Positions 33,138-40,753 of a DNA stretch of 40,753 nucleotides are shown piece after piece. Position numbers and translations under genes: made by a program. The notes beneath the pieces are model-generated. The model was not told the DNA's origin, made no database searches, and saw nothing but the letters and a program-made list of their open reading frames with translations. Source of the DNA: CAZYVD01 sp964651045 (GTDB lineage Bacteria > Zhuqueibacterota > QNDG01 > DSAB01); assembly GCA_964651045.1 (NCBI GenBank), contig CAZYVD010000018.1, positions 1 to 40,753 on the forward strand, read 5' to 3'. Each line of letters begins with the position of its first letter. Position 1 is the stretch's first letter.

Positions 33138-35260
33138 CTGTTATTCCTGTATAATGGTATAGTAAAAGAAAATACAGAACCAATGCCTAAACGACTGTTT
33201 ACCTGAATTGATCCTCCATGTTTTTCGACTATCTCTTTTGACAGTGCCAGTCCGAGACCAGAACCCTCCTCCTCCTCTGTGACCTCTGAGTCTTTCACAC
33301 GATAGAATTTGTCGAATATGTATTGAAGCGATTCTTTTGGAATTCCATATCCATTGTCTATTACATTTACAACTATCTCATCATTTTCAACCTTTGCCTC
33401 TATCCCAATCTTTGAATGATTCGGGCTGTATTTAATCGCATTACTGATCAGGTTGACAAGAACCTGTTCTATTAAATCCTGATCACCATTTGCAGGTGGA
33501 AAACTCTTTGGTATTTCAGAGATTATCTTTATTTTCTTTTTTCTTGCCTGTCCCTCGAATTGATTCACAACTTTTTCAACTATATCTCTTAGATCGAATG
33601 GATTCATGTTTATCTCTGTGCGTCCTGATTCGAGCCGCGAAAGATCGAGAAACTTGTTAACCATGTCTGTTAACCTGGCCGATTCCGATAGTATGACCCG
33701 CGCATAGTCCTTATAACGTTTATCCGAGGGATTCGAATCCAGAAGTAATTCACTGAAACCATAAATTGATGTAAGAGGCGATTTCAGTTCATGTGCAACC
33801 ATCGAGGTAAGCTCTGTCTTCATCTGATCTATCTCTTTTTCTCTTGTTATGTCGCGGATAACAGTAACAACGCCTCTTATACGATCTTCTTTGTTATATA
33901 GTGGAGCAGCATGAGCCTGAAACGTACACTCCTTTACCGACCCTACAGGATGAAATGTAAACTCTATTATTGAATCAGGACTGCCGTCCTTAACCTGTTG
34001 CAGCAGTGATATTAATGGCTCATTTTTAATAAATTTAGATATCGGTTGCTCTTTAACAGAAGTTTCTGAAATTCCAAGCCACTTCTCTGCCACCCTGTTC
34101 ATTAGAACAATCCTGTTTTGAATATCAGTAACTATGACTCCATCTGCAATATTTCTTAGAATCGTTTCTGTTCTGTTTTTCTCACTTATTATTTCACCAA
34201 CATCAAGCCCTCTTATCCTTTTCATCTCTTTGGCCATGTAGTTGAATAGTTGTACAATCTTATTCAGATAATTGTTTTTTACCGATACCACCTCTTCATT
34301 AAAATTCCCTCTAGCAACATCAACCAATCTCTGGCTGACCACTGCAACAGGCTTTTCAAAAATGATAGTAAGTATATATGCTGTTAAAATTATGATTAAA
34401 AAGATTGCAATGTAATTTATCGGAAAAAACCCTTTACCAATCAACTTCGAGAAATCAACCTTTTTTTGATAATAAAGATCCCATGACACTGGATCGATCC
34501 TTACCAGCTCATATATACTATTATTATTCCAGATTGTCCTGTTCGTTTGGAGTTTCTCGTTTTTGGGTTTATCTATATCTCCCTTGGTAAATATCAAATT
34601 TCTGGACGAATCTGTTAATCGAAGAGATTCTGATTCTTCGGAGATTTCATTTAATATTAACTGCATATATTTTAAATTCAACTTGCCTTCTATGGCTGAT
34701 ATTTGATTGTCTCTTAGTGGAAGATAAATCGAAATGATTGGATATCCAAGCAGCTCTGATGAAAGCAATTTTCCGATTTTAAGCCCACTGTCTGTACTTT
34801 TCATCTTGGCGGTTGGATATAGAAATCCTGTAAGAATCTCTCTATCTCTTGATGAGAGGCTCCTTACTTCACTTCTTGACCAGAAATTTTTCTTTGTAAA
34901 TGGGATTGGCCACTTCTGATTTTTATACCAGACTAGCACACACTCAAAATCTTTATTCTCTTCAATCCATTTTTCAATTATTTTATTCACATTTTCGCGA
35001 TGAGAGAGGATTGAATCGCTTAGGTTCTTAAATGTTCCAATTCTATTTCTTAGATCATCTTCGATCTTCTTTTTGATTTTCTCTACCCTCAGCACTACCT
35101 GTTTTTCAATATTCTTTCTAAAATCCCGTGGATCACCCTTTTTATTAGAACTCTCAAAAAGTAAAATCGAAAGTGCAGAAAAAACAAAAAGTATTAATGA
35201 TACTATTATGAATGAAGGAGATCTGAGAAATGATATTTTCTTTTTACCTCTCAAAGACAC
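33134..35260 (-). CDS. Membrane PAS sensor histidine kinase
   Basis: A 708-residue sensor kinase. Two membrane helices (about 13-35 and 282-301) enclose an extracytoplasmic domain of about 245 residues that I do not recognise in detail. A HAMP segment (about 302-352), a PAS domain (about 362-472), HisKA with His490 ('SMVAHELKSPLTSIYG') and a complete HATPase ('NLISNAIKYSPNH', 'DNGYGIPKE', 'GSGLGLALSKEIV') follow, as in PhoR/WalK-like kinases. Its response regulator is not obvious; the receiver-only protein, the NtrC-type regulator and the PleD-like cyclase are all candidates. It starts 24 bases after the cyclase gene. Confidence 0.92.
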   Translation of the reverse strand: MSLRGKKKISFLRSPSFIIVSLILFVFSALSILLFESSNKKGDPRDFRKNIEKQVVLRVEKIKKKIEDDLRNRIGTFKNLSDSILSHRENVNKIIEKWIEENKDFECVLVWYKNQKWPIPFTKKNFWSRSEVRSLSSRDREILTGFLYPTAKMKSTDSGLKIGKLLSSELLGYPIISIYLPLRDNQISAIEGKLNLKYMQLILNEISEESESLRLTDSSRNLIFTKGDIDKPKNEKLQTNRTIWNNNSIYELVRIDPVSWDLYYQKKVDFSKLIGKGFFPINYIAIFLIIILTAYILTIIFEKPVAVVSQRLVDVARGNFNEEVVSVKNNYLNKIVQLFNYMAKEMKRIRGLDVGEIISEKNRTETILRNIADGVIVTDIQNRIVLMNRVAEKWLGISETSVKEQPISKFIKNEPLISLLQQVKDGSPDSIIEFTFHPVGSVKECTFQAHAAPLYNKEDRIRGVVTVIRDITREKEIDQMKTELTSMVAHELKSPLTSIYGFSELLLDSNPSDKRYKDYARVILSESARLTDMVNKFLDLSRLESGRTEINMNPFDLRDIVEKVVNQFEGQARKKKIKIISEIPKSFPPANGDQDLIEQVLVNLISNAIKYSPNHSKIGIEAKVENDEIVVNVIDNGYGIPKESLQYIFDKFYRVKDSEVTEEEEGSGLGLALSKEIVEKHGGSIQVNSRLGIGSVFSFTIPLYRNNR

Positions 35261-35284
35261 CTCTTTAATTTTGTAAATGAAGTT

Positions 35285-36259
35285 TTATAAAACAACAGTA
35301 CGGTTTCTCCCATTTCTCTTTGCCTGATAAAGAGCTTGGTCAGTGAGTCTTATCAAACTCTCCTCCTCTTGTGCATCCTGTGGATAGGAAGCAACACCTA
35401 CACTCATTGTGATTCTACCGGTTGGAAGCTTATCTTCATTTGGAAACCTCGTGTGCTCAATAAGTCTTCTCAATTTTTCTGCAACAAGACCTCCATATTT
35501 TTTTTCCGTACCAGGAAGTATAAGAACGAACTCCTCTCCCCCATATCGCGCAAGATAATCTATTTCTCTGATATTCTTTCTCAGGATATCGGAGAATTTT
35601 TTAAGAACTCTGTCACCACTCGGATGTCCGAATTGATCGTTATAGATTTTAAAGTGATCCAGATCCATAATCAAGAGCGAGAGTGGAAGATTGAATCTTT
35701 TAGATCGTGATATTTCCAGCCTCAACTGATTTCGGAATGCCCTGTAATTAAAAAGATTTGTGAGTCCATCTGTAACTGCGAGTTTACGCAATTTAGATTT
35801 AGCCACCTCAAGCTCTGCTATTTTCTGTTCAAGCGCTTCATGAAGACTCTTTATCCTGAGAAGAGATTTTATTCTTGTAAGTAGTTCGATTCTGTTGAAT
35901 GGTTTGCTAATAAAATCGTCTGCACCTGCATCCAGCCCCTGAATTCTTTCCTCATTTCCTCTTAGAGCAGTTACCAGTATTACTGGAATAAAACTCGTAG
36001 TCACAGAGTGTTTCAGAATTTTGCACACCTCATACCCATTCATTCCAGGTAAGATTATGTCAAGGATAATGACACTTGGCTTATCCTCATCTACGATTTT
36101 TAAGGCTTCTTCTCCACTCCTTGCAGACTTTACACTATAACCCTCATCGCCGAGATATGTTTCTAACAAAAGACGGCTGTTGGATTCATCCTCTACGATA
36201 AGGATGTAAGGTTCACCCCTGCTTTTATGAAGAATATTTTTTTGTTCAGGTGTCAGCAT
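35285..36259 (-). CDS. PleD-like diguanylate cyclase response regulator
   Basis: A 324-residue regulator with one receiver domain (1-130; acceptor Asp67 in 'VIILDIILPGMNG', Lys119) and a GGDEF domain that makes cyclic di-GMP from two GTP. The active-site motif is GGEEF (240-244), and RxxD (231-234) lies exactly five residues before it, so product inhibition is expected. 'DGLTNLFNYRAF' and 'DLDHFKIYND' mark the domain core. No PilZ or EAL receptor is encoded in the window. It begins directly at the end of gcvPB, linking second-messenger output to the kinases downstream. Confidence 0.93.
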   Translation of the reverse strand: MLTPEQKNILHKSRGEPYILIVEDESNSRLLLETYLGDEGYSVKSARSGEEALKIVDEDKPSVIILDIILPGMNGYEVCKILKHSVTTSFIPVILVTALRGNEERIQGLDAGADDFISKPFNRIELLTRIKSLLRIKSLHEALEQKIAELEVAKSKLRKLAVTDGLTNLFNYRAFRNQLRLEISRSKRFNLPLSLLIMDLDHFKIYNDQFGHPSGDRVLKKFSDILRKNIREIDYLARYGGEEFVLILPGTEKKYGGLVAEKLRRLIEHTRFPNEDKLPTGRITMSVGVASYPQDAQEEESLIRLTDQALYQAKRNGRNRTVVL

Positions 36260-37702
36260 CTATGTATACTTCACATTAAGGTCTCTTGCTGCCCTGGCCT
36301 CATCCAGTCGTGACACAGGTGTATTCTGTGGAGCATTTCTCACAACATCCGGATTTTCATCTACCTCCTTAGCTATCTTAACCATTACTTCGATAAAATT
36401 ATCGAGGCTCTCTTTTGATTCCGATTCTGTTGGTTCTATCATCAGAGCTTCGTGTACTATTAGAGGAAAATATACTGTGGGTGCATGAAGATTGTAATCC
36501 AGAAGCCTCTTGGCTATGTCGAGTGTCTTTACTCCCTTTTCCTTTTGCCAATCACCAGAAAGAACAAATTCATGCATTGCATGCTGTTTGTAAGGAAGAA
36601 GATAGTACTCTTCTAGATTTCTCATCAGGTAATTTGCATTTATGATAGCATTTTTGCTAACATCAAACAGACCTTCACCACCGAGCATTCTTATATATAC
36701 ATATGCACGAACCATTACTGCAAAATTACCATAAAACTGATGTACTTTTCCAATCGTCTTGGGAATATCATAATTTAGGGAAAACCCATCCTCACTCTTT
36801 TCGATTGTGGGCATGGGCAGGTAATCATTTAGAAAAGACTTTACTCCTACCGGTCCGCTACCAGGCCCACCACCACCATGAGGTGTTGAAAATGTTTTAT
36901 GAAGATTAAAATGTACTATATCAAAACCAATGTCTCCTGGACGAACTATTCCCATCAATGCATTAAGATTTGCACCATCCATGTACAGAAGTGCTCCTGC
37001 CTCATGAACGAGTCTGGCAATCTCCTCTATTTGCGATTCAAAGAGTCCAAGAGTATTTGGATTTGTCAGCATAAAACCAGCAACCTCATCGTCAAGGTTT
37101 CTCTTCAGGTCTTCTATGTCCACGAGTCCGTTTTCATTCGATTTTATTTGTACTAAACTGTATCCTGAGACAGCAGCATTTGCAGGATTTGTTCCATGAG
37201 CAGAATCGGGAAGTATGATCTTACTTCTTGGATTACCCCTGTCTTCATGGTATGCTCTCATCAATTTTATTCCAACAAGCTCTCCCTGAGATCCTGCAGA
37301 AGGCTGCAATGTGATGCCTTCGAGACCGCCTATCTCTTTTAAATATTCTCCAAGTTCCCACATCAACTGTAATGCGCCCTGCAGATCTTTCTCTTGTTGA
37401 AGTGGATGAATCTGAGAAAATCCATCGAGTGATGCCAATCTATCATTTATCTTTGGGTTGTACTTCATTGTGCAGGATCCGAGAGGATAGAATCCCCTGT
37501 CAACATGATGGTTCAACACAGAAAGATTTGTAAAATGTCGGATTATTTCTGGTTCACTCAACTCCGGAAGATCTGGACTCGTTTTGCGGATCGAATTTTT
37601 GGGAAGAAGTTCATCCAGTGGTTTTTCCGGAACATCGATCATGGGAAGTGTATATCCCTTTCGTCCTTTAGAACTCATCTCAAATAATAGTGGTTCAGAC
37701 AT
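36260..37702 (-). CDS. gcvPB: Glycine dehydrogenase (decarboxylating) subunit 2
   Basis: The PLP-binding subunit of the two-subunit P-protein of the glycine cleavage system, which decarboxylates glycine and transfers the aminomethyl group to lipoyl-GcvH. The 480-residue length is typical. The PLP-binding Lys269 lies in 'NLHKTFSTPHGGGGPG'; 'LQPSAGSQGE' and 'SAHGTNPA' are also conserved. The partner subunit gcvPA, gcvH and gcvT are absent from the window, and gcvPB is the first gene here with a divergent neighbour, so gcvPA must lie elsewhere. GGAGGAAGAG precedes the ATG. Confidence 0.95.
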   Translation of the reverse strand: MSEPLLFEMSSKGRKGYTLPMIDVPEKPLDELLPKNSIRKTSPDLPELSEPEIIRHFTNLSVLNHHVDRGFYPLGSCTMKYNPKINDRLASLDGFSQIHPLQQEKDLQGALQLMWELGEYLKEIGGLEGITLQPSAGSQGELVGIKLMRAYHEDRGNPRSKIILPDSAHGTNPANAAVSGYSLVQIKSNENGLVDIEDLKRNLDDEVAGFMLTNPNTLGLFESQIEEIARLVHEAGALLYMDGANLNALMGIVRPGDIGFDIVHFNLHKTFSTPHGGGGPGSGPVGVKSFLNDYLPMPTIEKSEDGFSLNYDIPKTIGKVHQFYGNFAVMVRAYVYIRMLGGEGLFDVSKNAIINANYLMRNLEEYYLLPYKQHAMHEFVLSGDWQKEKGVKTLDIAKRLLDYNLHAPTVYFPLIVHEALMIEPTESESKESLDNFIEVMVKIAKEVDENPDVVRNAPQNTPVSRLDEARAARDLNVKYT

Positions 37703-37740
37703 CTCTTCCTCCAGCTTTAGGTTGATAAAGTAACTTGACT

Positions 37741-37769
37741 AAAATAACAATAATTATAAATTATTTCAA
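37741..37769 (-). promoter_or_regulatory. Possible sigma70-type promoter for gcvPB and the signalling genes
   Basis: TTGAAA (37769-37764), a 17-base spacer and TATTTT (37746-37741) read toward gcvPB, with an expected start near 37734 and a leader of about 32 bases. The region is very AT-rich, so chance matches are likely. Confidence 0.35.
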
Positions 37770-37791
37770 CCGATTTTTATTAAGAAAACAC

Positions 37792-37825
37792 TTGAAAATA
37801 ATTTTAATTATATATATTTTATAAT
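37792..37825 (+). promoter_or_regulatory. Possible promoter for the dsrC operon
   Basis: TTGAAA (37792-37797) with TATTTT 17 bases on (37815-37820), and a perfect TATAAT overlapping it at 37820-37825 but with a poor -35. Either would start transcription about 20-30 bases before dsrC, which has GGAGG at 37841-37845. The AT-rich background makes the exact site uncertain. Confidence 0.35.
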
Positions 37826-37852
37826 AATACAAATCATAATGGAGGTATCTAT

Positions 37853-38170
37853 ATGGCAAATATCTCGATCGATGGAAGAGAATTTAATGTAGATGGAGAT
37901 GGATTCTTGCAAAATCCAGAAGAATGGGACGAAAAAGTTGCACAACTTTTTGCAAATCAAGACGGCACGGGAGATTTAACAGAAAAACACTGGGCAGTAA
38001 TAAACTATATAAGAGAGTACTGGAAAGAGCATGATATGGCCCCAATGGTCAGGAAAATCTGTCAACATACGGGTCTTAAATTGAGAGAAATTTACGAGCT
38101 CTTTCCATTGGGTCCTGCAAAAGGAGCATGCAAGATTGCAGGACTTCCAAAACCAGATGGTTGTGTCTAA
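37853..38170 (+). CDS. dsrC: DsrC/TusE family sulfur-relay protein
   Basis: A 105-residue small cytosolic protein that carries sulfur or electrons on its C-terminal arm. Both redox cysteines of true DsrC are present: Cys93 in 'GPAKGACKIAGLPKP' and the penultimate Cys104 in 'DGCV'. Two cysteines mark DsrC that can form the intramolecular or trisulfide species reduced by DsrK-like proteins, unlike TusE-type members with only one. No dsrAB sulfite reductase is in the window. The following membrane and iron-sulfur genes probably encode its electron-transfer partner. Confidence 0.93.
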   Translation: MANISIDGREFNVDGDGFLQNPEEWDEKVAQLFANQDGTGDLTEKHWAVINYIREYWKEHDMAPMVRKICQHTGLKLREIYELFPLGPAKGACKIAGLPKPDGCV

Positions 38171-38183
38171 AATAGAGATAAAT

Positions 38184-38822
38184 ATGACATTATATAAATG
38201 GATCTTTATTTTTGGATTTATATCCTTTTTATTTTCCACACTTTATTATATTTTAAAAATTGCACTAAAGGCGAGCTTCAATGACCTATCAACGCCTAAG
38301 GGTTCTTTGGTATTAGGAATATTATATTCTGCAACTGGTGCCATGTCTCCAGTTAAAAAAGAAAGTGCATATTTACATCTACCAACATATACAGCAGGAA
38401 TAGTCTATCATCTTGGATCATTTCTGGCACTGTTTTGGTTAATCATACACTTTTTTGATATTCAATTACCATCAATTTTCAGCAGAGCTTCTTCAATCTT
38501 TCTTATAATCTCTGCTGCTACCGGATTTGCAATCCTAATAAAAAGAATAACAACCTCTAAACTTCGTTTGTTTTCGAATCCGGACGACTATTTCAGTAAT
38601 ATCATTGTAACAGGCTTTCATCTCTTATCCTCTGCTGCCATTTTAAACAGCAGCGTTACTCCCATACTGTTCATCTACTCTGGATTCATGCTGTTTTATA
38701 TTCCGCTGGGAAAACTCCGTCATATAATATTTTTTGTTTGCTCCAGATTGTATCTTGGGATATTCTATGGCAAAAGAGGTGTCTGGCCTCCAAGAGGAAG
38801 ATTTCATGAAGATAAGGAATAA
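38184..38822 (+). CDS. Cytochrome b-like membrane subunit (DsrM/TmcC/NarI-like)
   Basis: A membrane protein of 212 residues with about five helices. Histidines in or near helices ('SAYLHLPTYTAGIVYHLGSF', 'FHLLSSAA', 'LRHIIFF') could bind heme b, as in the NarI/DsrM/TmcC families that exchange electrons with quinones. Sequence identity is not obvious, so the family call relies mainly on its place between dsrC and an HdrD-like gene. The frame opens at 38136 inside dsrC, but the ATG at 38184 just precedes the first helix and follows the dsrC stop. It overlaps the next gene by 17 bases. Confidence 0.7.
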   Translation: MTLYKWIFIFGFISFLFSTLYYILKIALKASFNDLSTPKGSLVLGILYSATGAMSPVKKESAYLHLPTYTAGIVYHLGSFLALFWLIIHFFDIQLPSIFSRASSIFLIISAATGFAILIKRITTSKLRLFSNPDDYFSNIIVTGFHLLSSAAILNSSVTPILFIYSGFMLFYIPLGKLRHIIFFVCSRLYLGIFYGKRGVWPPRGRFHEDKE

Positions 38823-40104
38823 TTTAATCACAAAAAAAGAAAAGGCACTTAAAAGGTTTGTAGATTCAATAAATGGCAGACTGCTTACCCATCTTAACAG
38901 CTGTGTCCATTGCGGTCTCTGTGCAGAAACATGCCATTACTATATTGCCACAGGTGAGGAGCGTTATATACCTGCCTATAAGATAGACCAATTAATAAGC
39001 ATATATAAGAGGTACCATACTATAATTGGGAAATTAATACCAAAATGGACAGGAGCGCGCGACTTTAACGATGAAGCCATAAAAGAGATGGTAGATGTAA
39101 TATTTGGTGCATGCACAATGTGCGGCAGATGTTCTCTTCACTGCTCTATCGGAGTAGACATCCCATTCATAGTTCGAACCGCACGTTCAATGCTTGTGGA
39201 ATTAGAGCTCGTTCCAAAAGGGCTACAATCAACAATCGATGCAGCAGTAGAGACTGGCAATAATATGAGAATTTCACACAACGAGCTCGTTGAAACACTC
39301 AAATGGCTCGAAGAGGACCTTAAGATGGAGGTAAATGACGAAAACGCATGCATACCTCTTGATAAGAAGGACAAACATATTCTCTATACATTAAATCCAA
39401 GAGAGCCAAAATTTTTCCCAATGTCAATAAGCGCAATGGCAATGATCTTTTATGCCGCAGATGAATCCTGGACAATATCAACAAAATTTTATGATGTTAC
39501 AAACTATGCCTATTACTCAGGCGATGATGATACTGCCGGTGAACTGATGGAGAGGCTATGCAATGAAATGGGTAAACTCAATGCAGAGATACTTGTAACA
39601 GCAGAATGTGGACATGGCTCAAGATCGATCAGATGGGAGGGGCCGAACTGGATTGGCCGTCGTTATCCATTCAATGTAATTACTGCTGTTGAACTCATAG
39701 CCAAATATATAAGAGATGGACGAATAAAGCTCGATCCAAGTAAGAACAAGGAGGTTGTGACCCTGCACGACCCATGCAATCTGGTGAGGTCAGGAGGTGT
39801 TATTGAAGAGCAGCGTTATATATTAAAAAATGCATGCTCAAATTTTGTCGAAATGTATCCAAATAGAGAAAATAATTACTGCTGTGGTGGCGGAGGTGGA
39901 CAGTTATCCATGGGTGAATTCAGGGATCGAAGAATAGAGGCCGGCAAAATCAAGGCTGATCAAATAAAGAAGACTGGTGCAACCATTGTTGCTACTCCAT
40001 GTCACAACTGCATAGATCAGCTTATTGAACTGAACAAAGAATACAACTTAGGAGTTAAAATTAAAACTATATCAGAAATCGTTGCTGATTCGCTTATTCT
40101 TTAA
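38806..40104 (+). CDS. HdrD-like iron-sulfur protein (DsrK/TmcB type)
   Basis: A 432-residue protein related to the catalytic subunit of heterodisulfide reductase. Two [4Fe-4S] motifs CxxCxxCxxxC are at 33-43 ('CVHCGLCAETC') and 103-113 ('CTMCGRCSLHC'). CCG-like domains follow, with 'AECGHGSRS', 'HDPCNLVR', 'NYCCGGGGGQ' and 'TPCHNCIDQ', which in relatives hold the noncubane cluster that reduces disulfides. With DsrC and the membrane subunit it probably moves electrons between quinones and the DsrC disulfide. The longest frame opens at 38734, but AGAGGAAG before the ATG at 38806 decides the start. Confidence 0.85.
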   Translation: MKIRNNLITKKEKALKRFVDSINGRLLTHLNSCVHCGLCAETCHYYIATGEERYIPAYKIDQLISIYKRYHTIIGKLIPKWTGARDFNDEAIKEMVDVIFGACTMCGRCSLHCSIGVDIPFIVRTARSMLVELELVPKGLQSTIDAAVETGNNMRISHNELVETLKWLEEDLKMEVNDENACIPLDKKDKHILYTLNPREPKFFPMSISAMAMIFYAADESWTISTKFYDVTNYAYYSGDDDTAGELMERLCNEMGKLNAEILVTAECGHGSRSIRWEGPNWIGRRYPFNVITAVELIAKYIRDGRIKLDPSKNKEVVTLHDPCNLVRSGGVIEEQRYILKNACSNFVEMYPNRENNYCCGGGGGQLSMGEFRDRRIEAGKIKADQIKKTGATIVATPCHNCIDQLIELNKEYNLGVKIKTISEIVADSLIL

Positions 40105-40578
40105 TTTTTCAATTATTTCTAGAAATTTATAGCTCTGTAATTTAATGCTTGAGCGAAGTTATATATCTGATATCTTATTGTTTTTCTAAACCGCATATTT
40201 AACTTCTCATAAGATTGCATCCAAACTCATCAGACGCTTCGTTTTGCAAGAGACACTGTTTTAAATTTGGGGTGTGGTTTGTTATATCTTATAAAATGCC
40301 CAGCATCCAAAACGACCTTGCTGTGGTAATGTTTAGATGTTCTACCATATCTGTTTTGTTTCTGTTAAAACAGTAGTCTTGTACAATGATGAATGTATTA
40401 TCAATAATATTAAAGAAGTACTGATTATTCGTCACTGTAAAAAGTCATAAACATATGTAAAATAGTTCGTTGAAAAGAAAAATAAATTACTGAACTTTGG
40501 CAAAAATAAACATTTTGACATTATCTTCTGATTCATTATCTTTTGATAGTTGTAACAAGGTCTCAGGGGGTAAGAGCT
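40105..40578 (+). other. Gene-poor stretch after the dsrC operon
   Basis: A 474-base region without an intact gene or an obvious terminator hairpin. It is AT-rich and holds the possible decayed frame at 40119-40364 on the minus strand, then about 200 bases with no recognisable feature before the transposase fragment. TTGACA occurs at 40515-40520, but no good -10 follows. A terminal inverted repeat of an insertion sequence may lie here; its other end is outside the window. Confidence 0.4.
40119..40364 (-). pseudogene. Possible decayed coding frame of unknown function
   Basis: Reading the minus strand from 40364 gives 44 codons of plausible protein ('HSKVVLDAGHFIRYNKPHPK'), then two adjacent TGA codons, then 35 further codons in the same frame ('TIRYQIYNFAQALNYRA') up to TAG at 40121-40119. 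The composition is protein-like on both sides of the stops, suggesting a degraded gene, perhaps of a mobile element given the transposase beside it. I do not recognise the family, and chance cannot be excluded. Confidence 0.25.
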
Positions 40579-40753
40579 ATGTTACCTATCGTCAAGTATC
40601 CATCGTTCATTGAATCGGTCCTGCCCAGGTTCGAAACGATATTCAATCGATCTCAACTTCGCCATTTTGCAGAGTATCTTACAGGACTGATCGTTTCTGA
40701 TGGATTGCTCATCATCGATGATACCCTTGCCCACAAGACAGGAAAACAGATTG
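40579..40753 (+). pseudogene. Transposase fragment (DDE type), apparently internally deleted
   Basis: An open frame from the ATG at 40579, with AGGGGG shortly upstream, runs off the window. It reads like the N-terminus of an IS4/IS701-group transposase ('SQLRHFAEYLTGLIVS') joined directly to 'DGLLIIDDTLAHKTGKQ', which holds the first catalytic Asp region. In relatives I recall, about 50-60 residues separate these two parts, so an in-frame internal deletion is likely. Whether the rest of the gene follows cannot be seen. Confidence 0.6.

Noticed and set aside
40212..40236. TGA recoding (selenocysteine or an alternative code) at the double TGA in the minus-strand frame
   Set aside because: All recognised genes in the window read normally with TGA as stop, and no SECIS-like hairpin was evident; degradation is simpler.
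1..40753. CRISPR arrays, phage genes or a known defence system
   Set aside because: No regularly spaced repeats, phage structural or integrase genes, or recognisable defence proteins were seen; the only mobile-element trace is at the right edge.

Overview
The window is AT-rich bacterial chromosomal DNA. It looks Gram-negative: lipoprotein-type signal sequences, sigma54-type control, and ZapA/ZapB-like division proteins. The gene set (DsrC plus an HdrD-like module, a standalone GcvPB, RNase Y/YmdB, Gfo/Idh sugar oxidoreductases) fits an uncultured anaerobic lineage. I cannot name the phylum from sequence alone.

Region 1 (78-12560, + strand) is one tightly spaced operon of eight genes behind a good sigma70-type promoter: DoxX-like membrane protein, Tat-type Gfo/Idh oxidoreductase, MFS nucleoside/sugar permease, second Gfo/Idh oxidoreductase, a lipoprotein fusing a sugar-isomerase barrel to a DUF1080 domain, a fused HyuA-HyuB oxoprolinase/hydantoinase, an atypical NRAMP-fold transporter and a DUF2891 lipoprotein. 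It reads as uptake and oxidative breakdown of a sugar or nucleoside-like compound, followed by cyclic-amide hydrolysis and transport.

Region 2 (12755-27739, - strand) is a housekeeping run. In transcription order: tRNA-Val(GAC), thrS, infC (AUC start), rpmI, rplT, pheS, pheT, a ZapB-like coiled coil, zapA, a structured leader or terminator, rny, ymdB-like, folD, proS, a TPR protein and glycerate 2-kinase.

Region 3 (27793-37702, - strand) is the most unusual part. In transcription order: gcvPB, a PleD-like diguanylate cyclase, a membrane PAS histidine kinase, a soluble PAS kinase with a degenerate receiver, an NtrC-type sigma54 activator and then, behind a GG-N10-GC sigma54-type promoter, a receiver-only response regulator overlapping by 4 bases with an FtsZ. 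This FtsZ keeps its GTPase motifs, has archaeal-looking features, lacks a recognisable C-terminal tail peptide, and ends in an acidic linker plus a helical domain resembling a CheA-type HPt whose phospho-histidine position is lysine. I infer a tubulin-like cytoskeletal protein wired to two-component signalling.

Region 4 (37853-40104, + strand) is a divergent DsrC / cytochrome-b-like membrane protein / HdrD-DsrK-TmcB-like iron-sulfur operon for thiol-disulfide electron transfer. The last 650 bases contain a possible decayed reading frame and a transposase fragment that appears internally deleted and runs off the edge.
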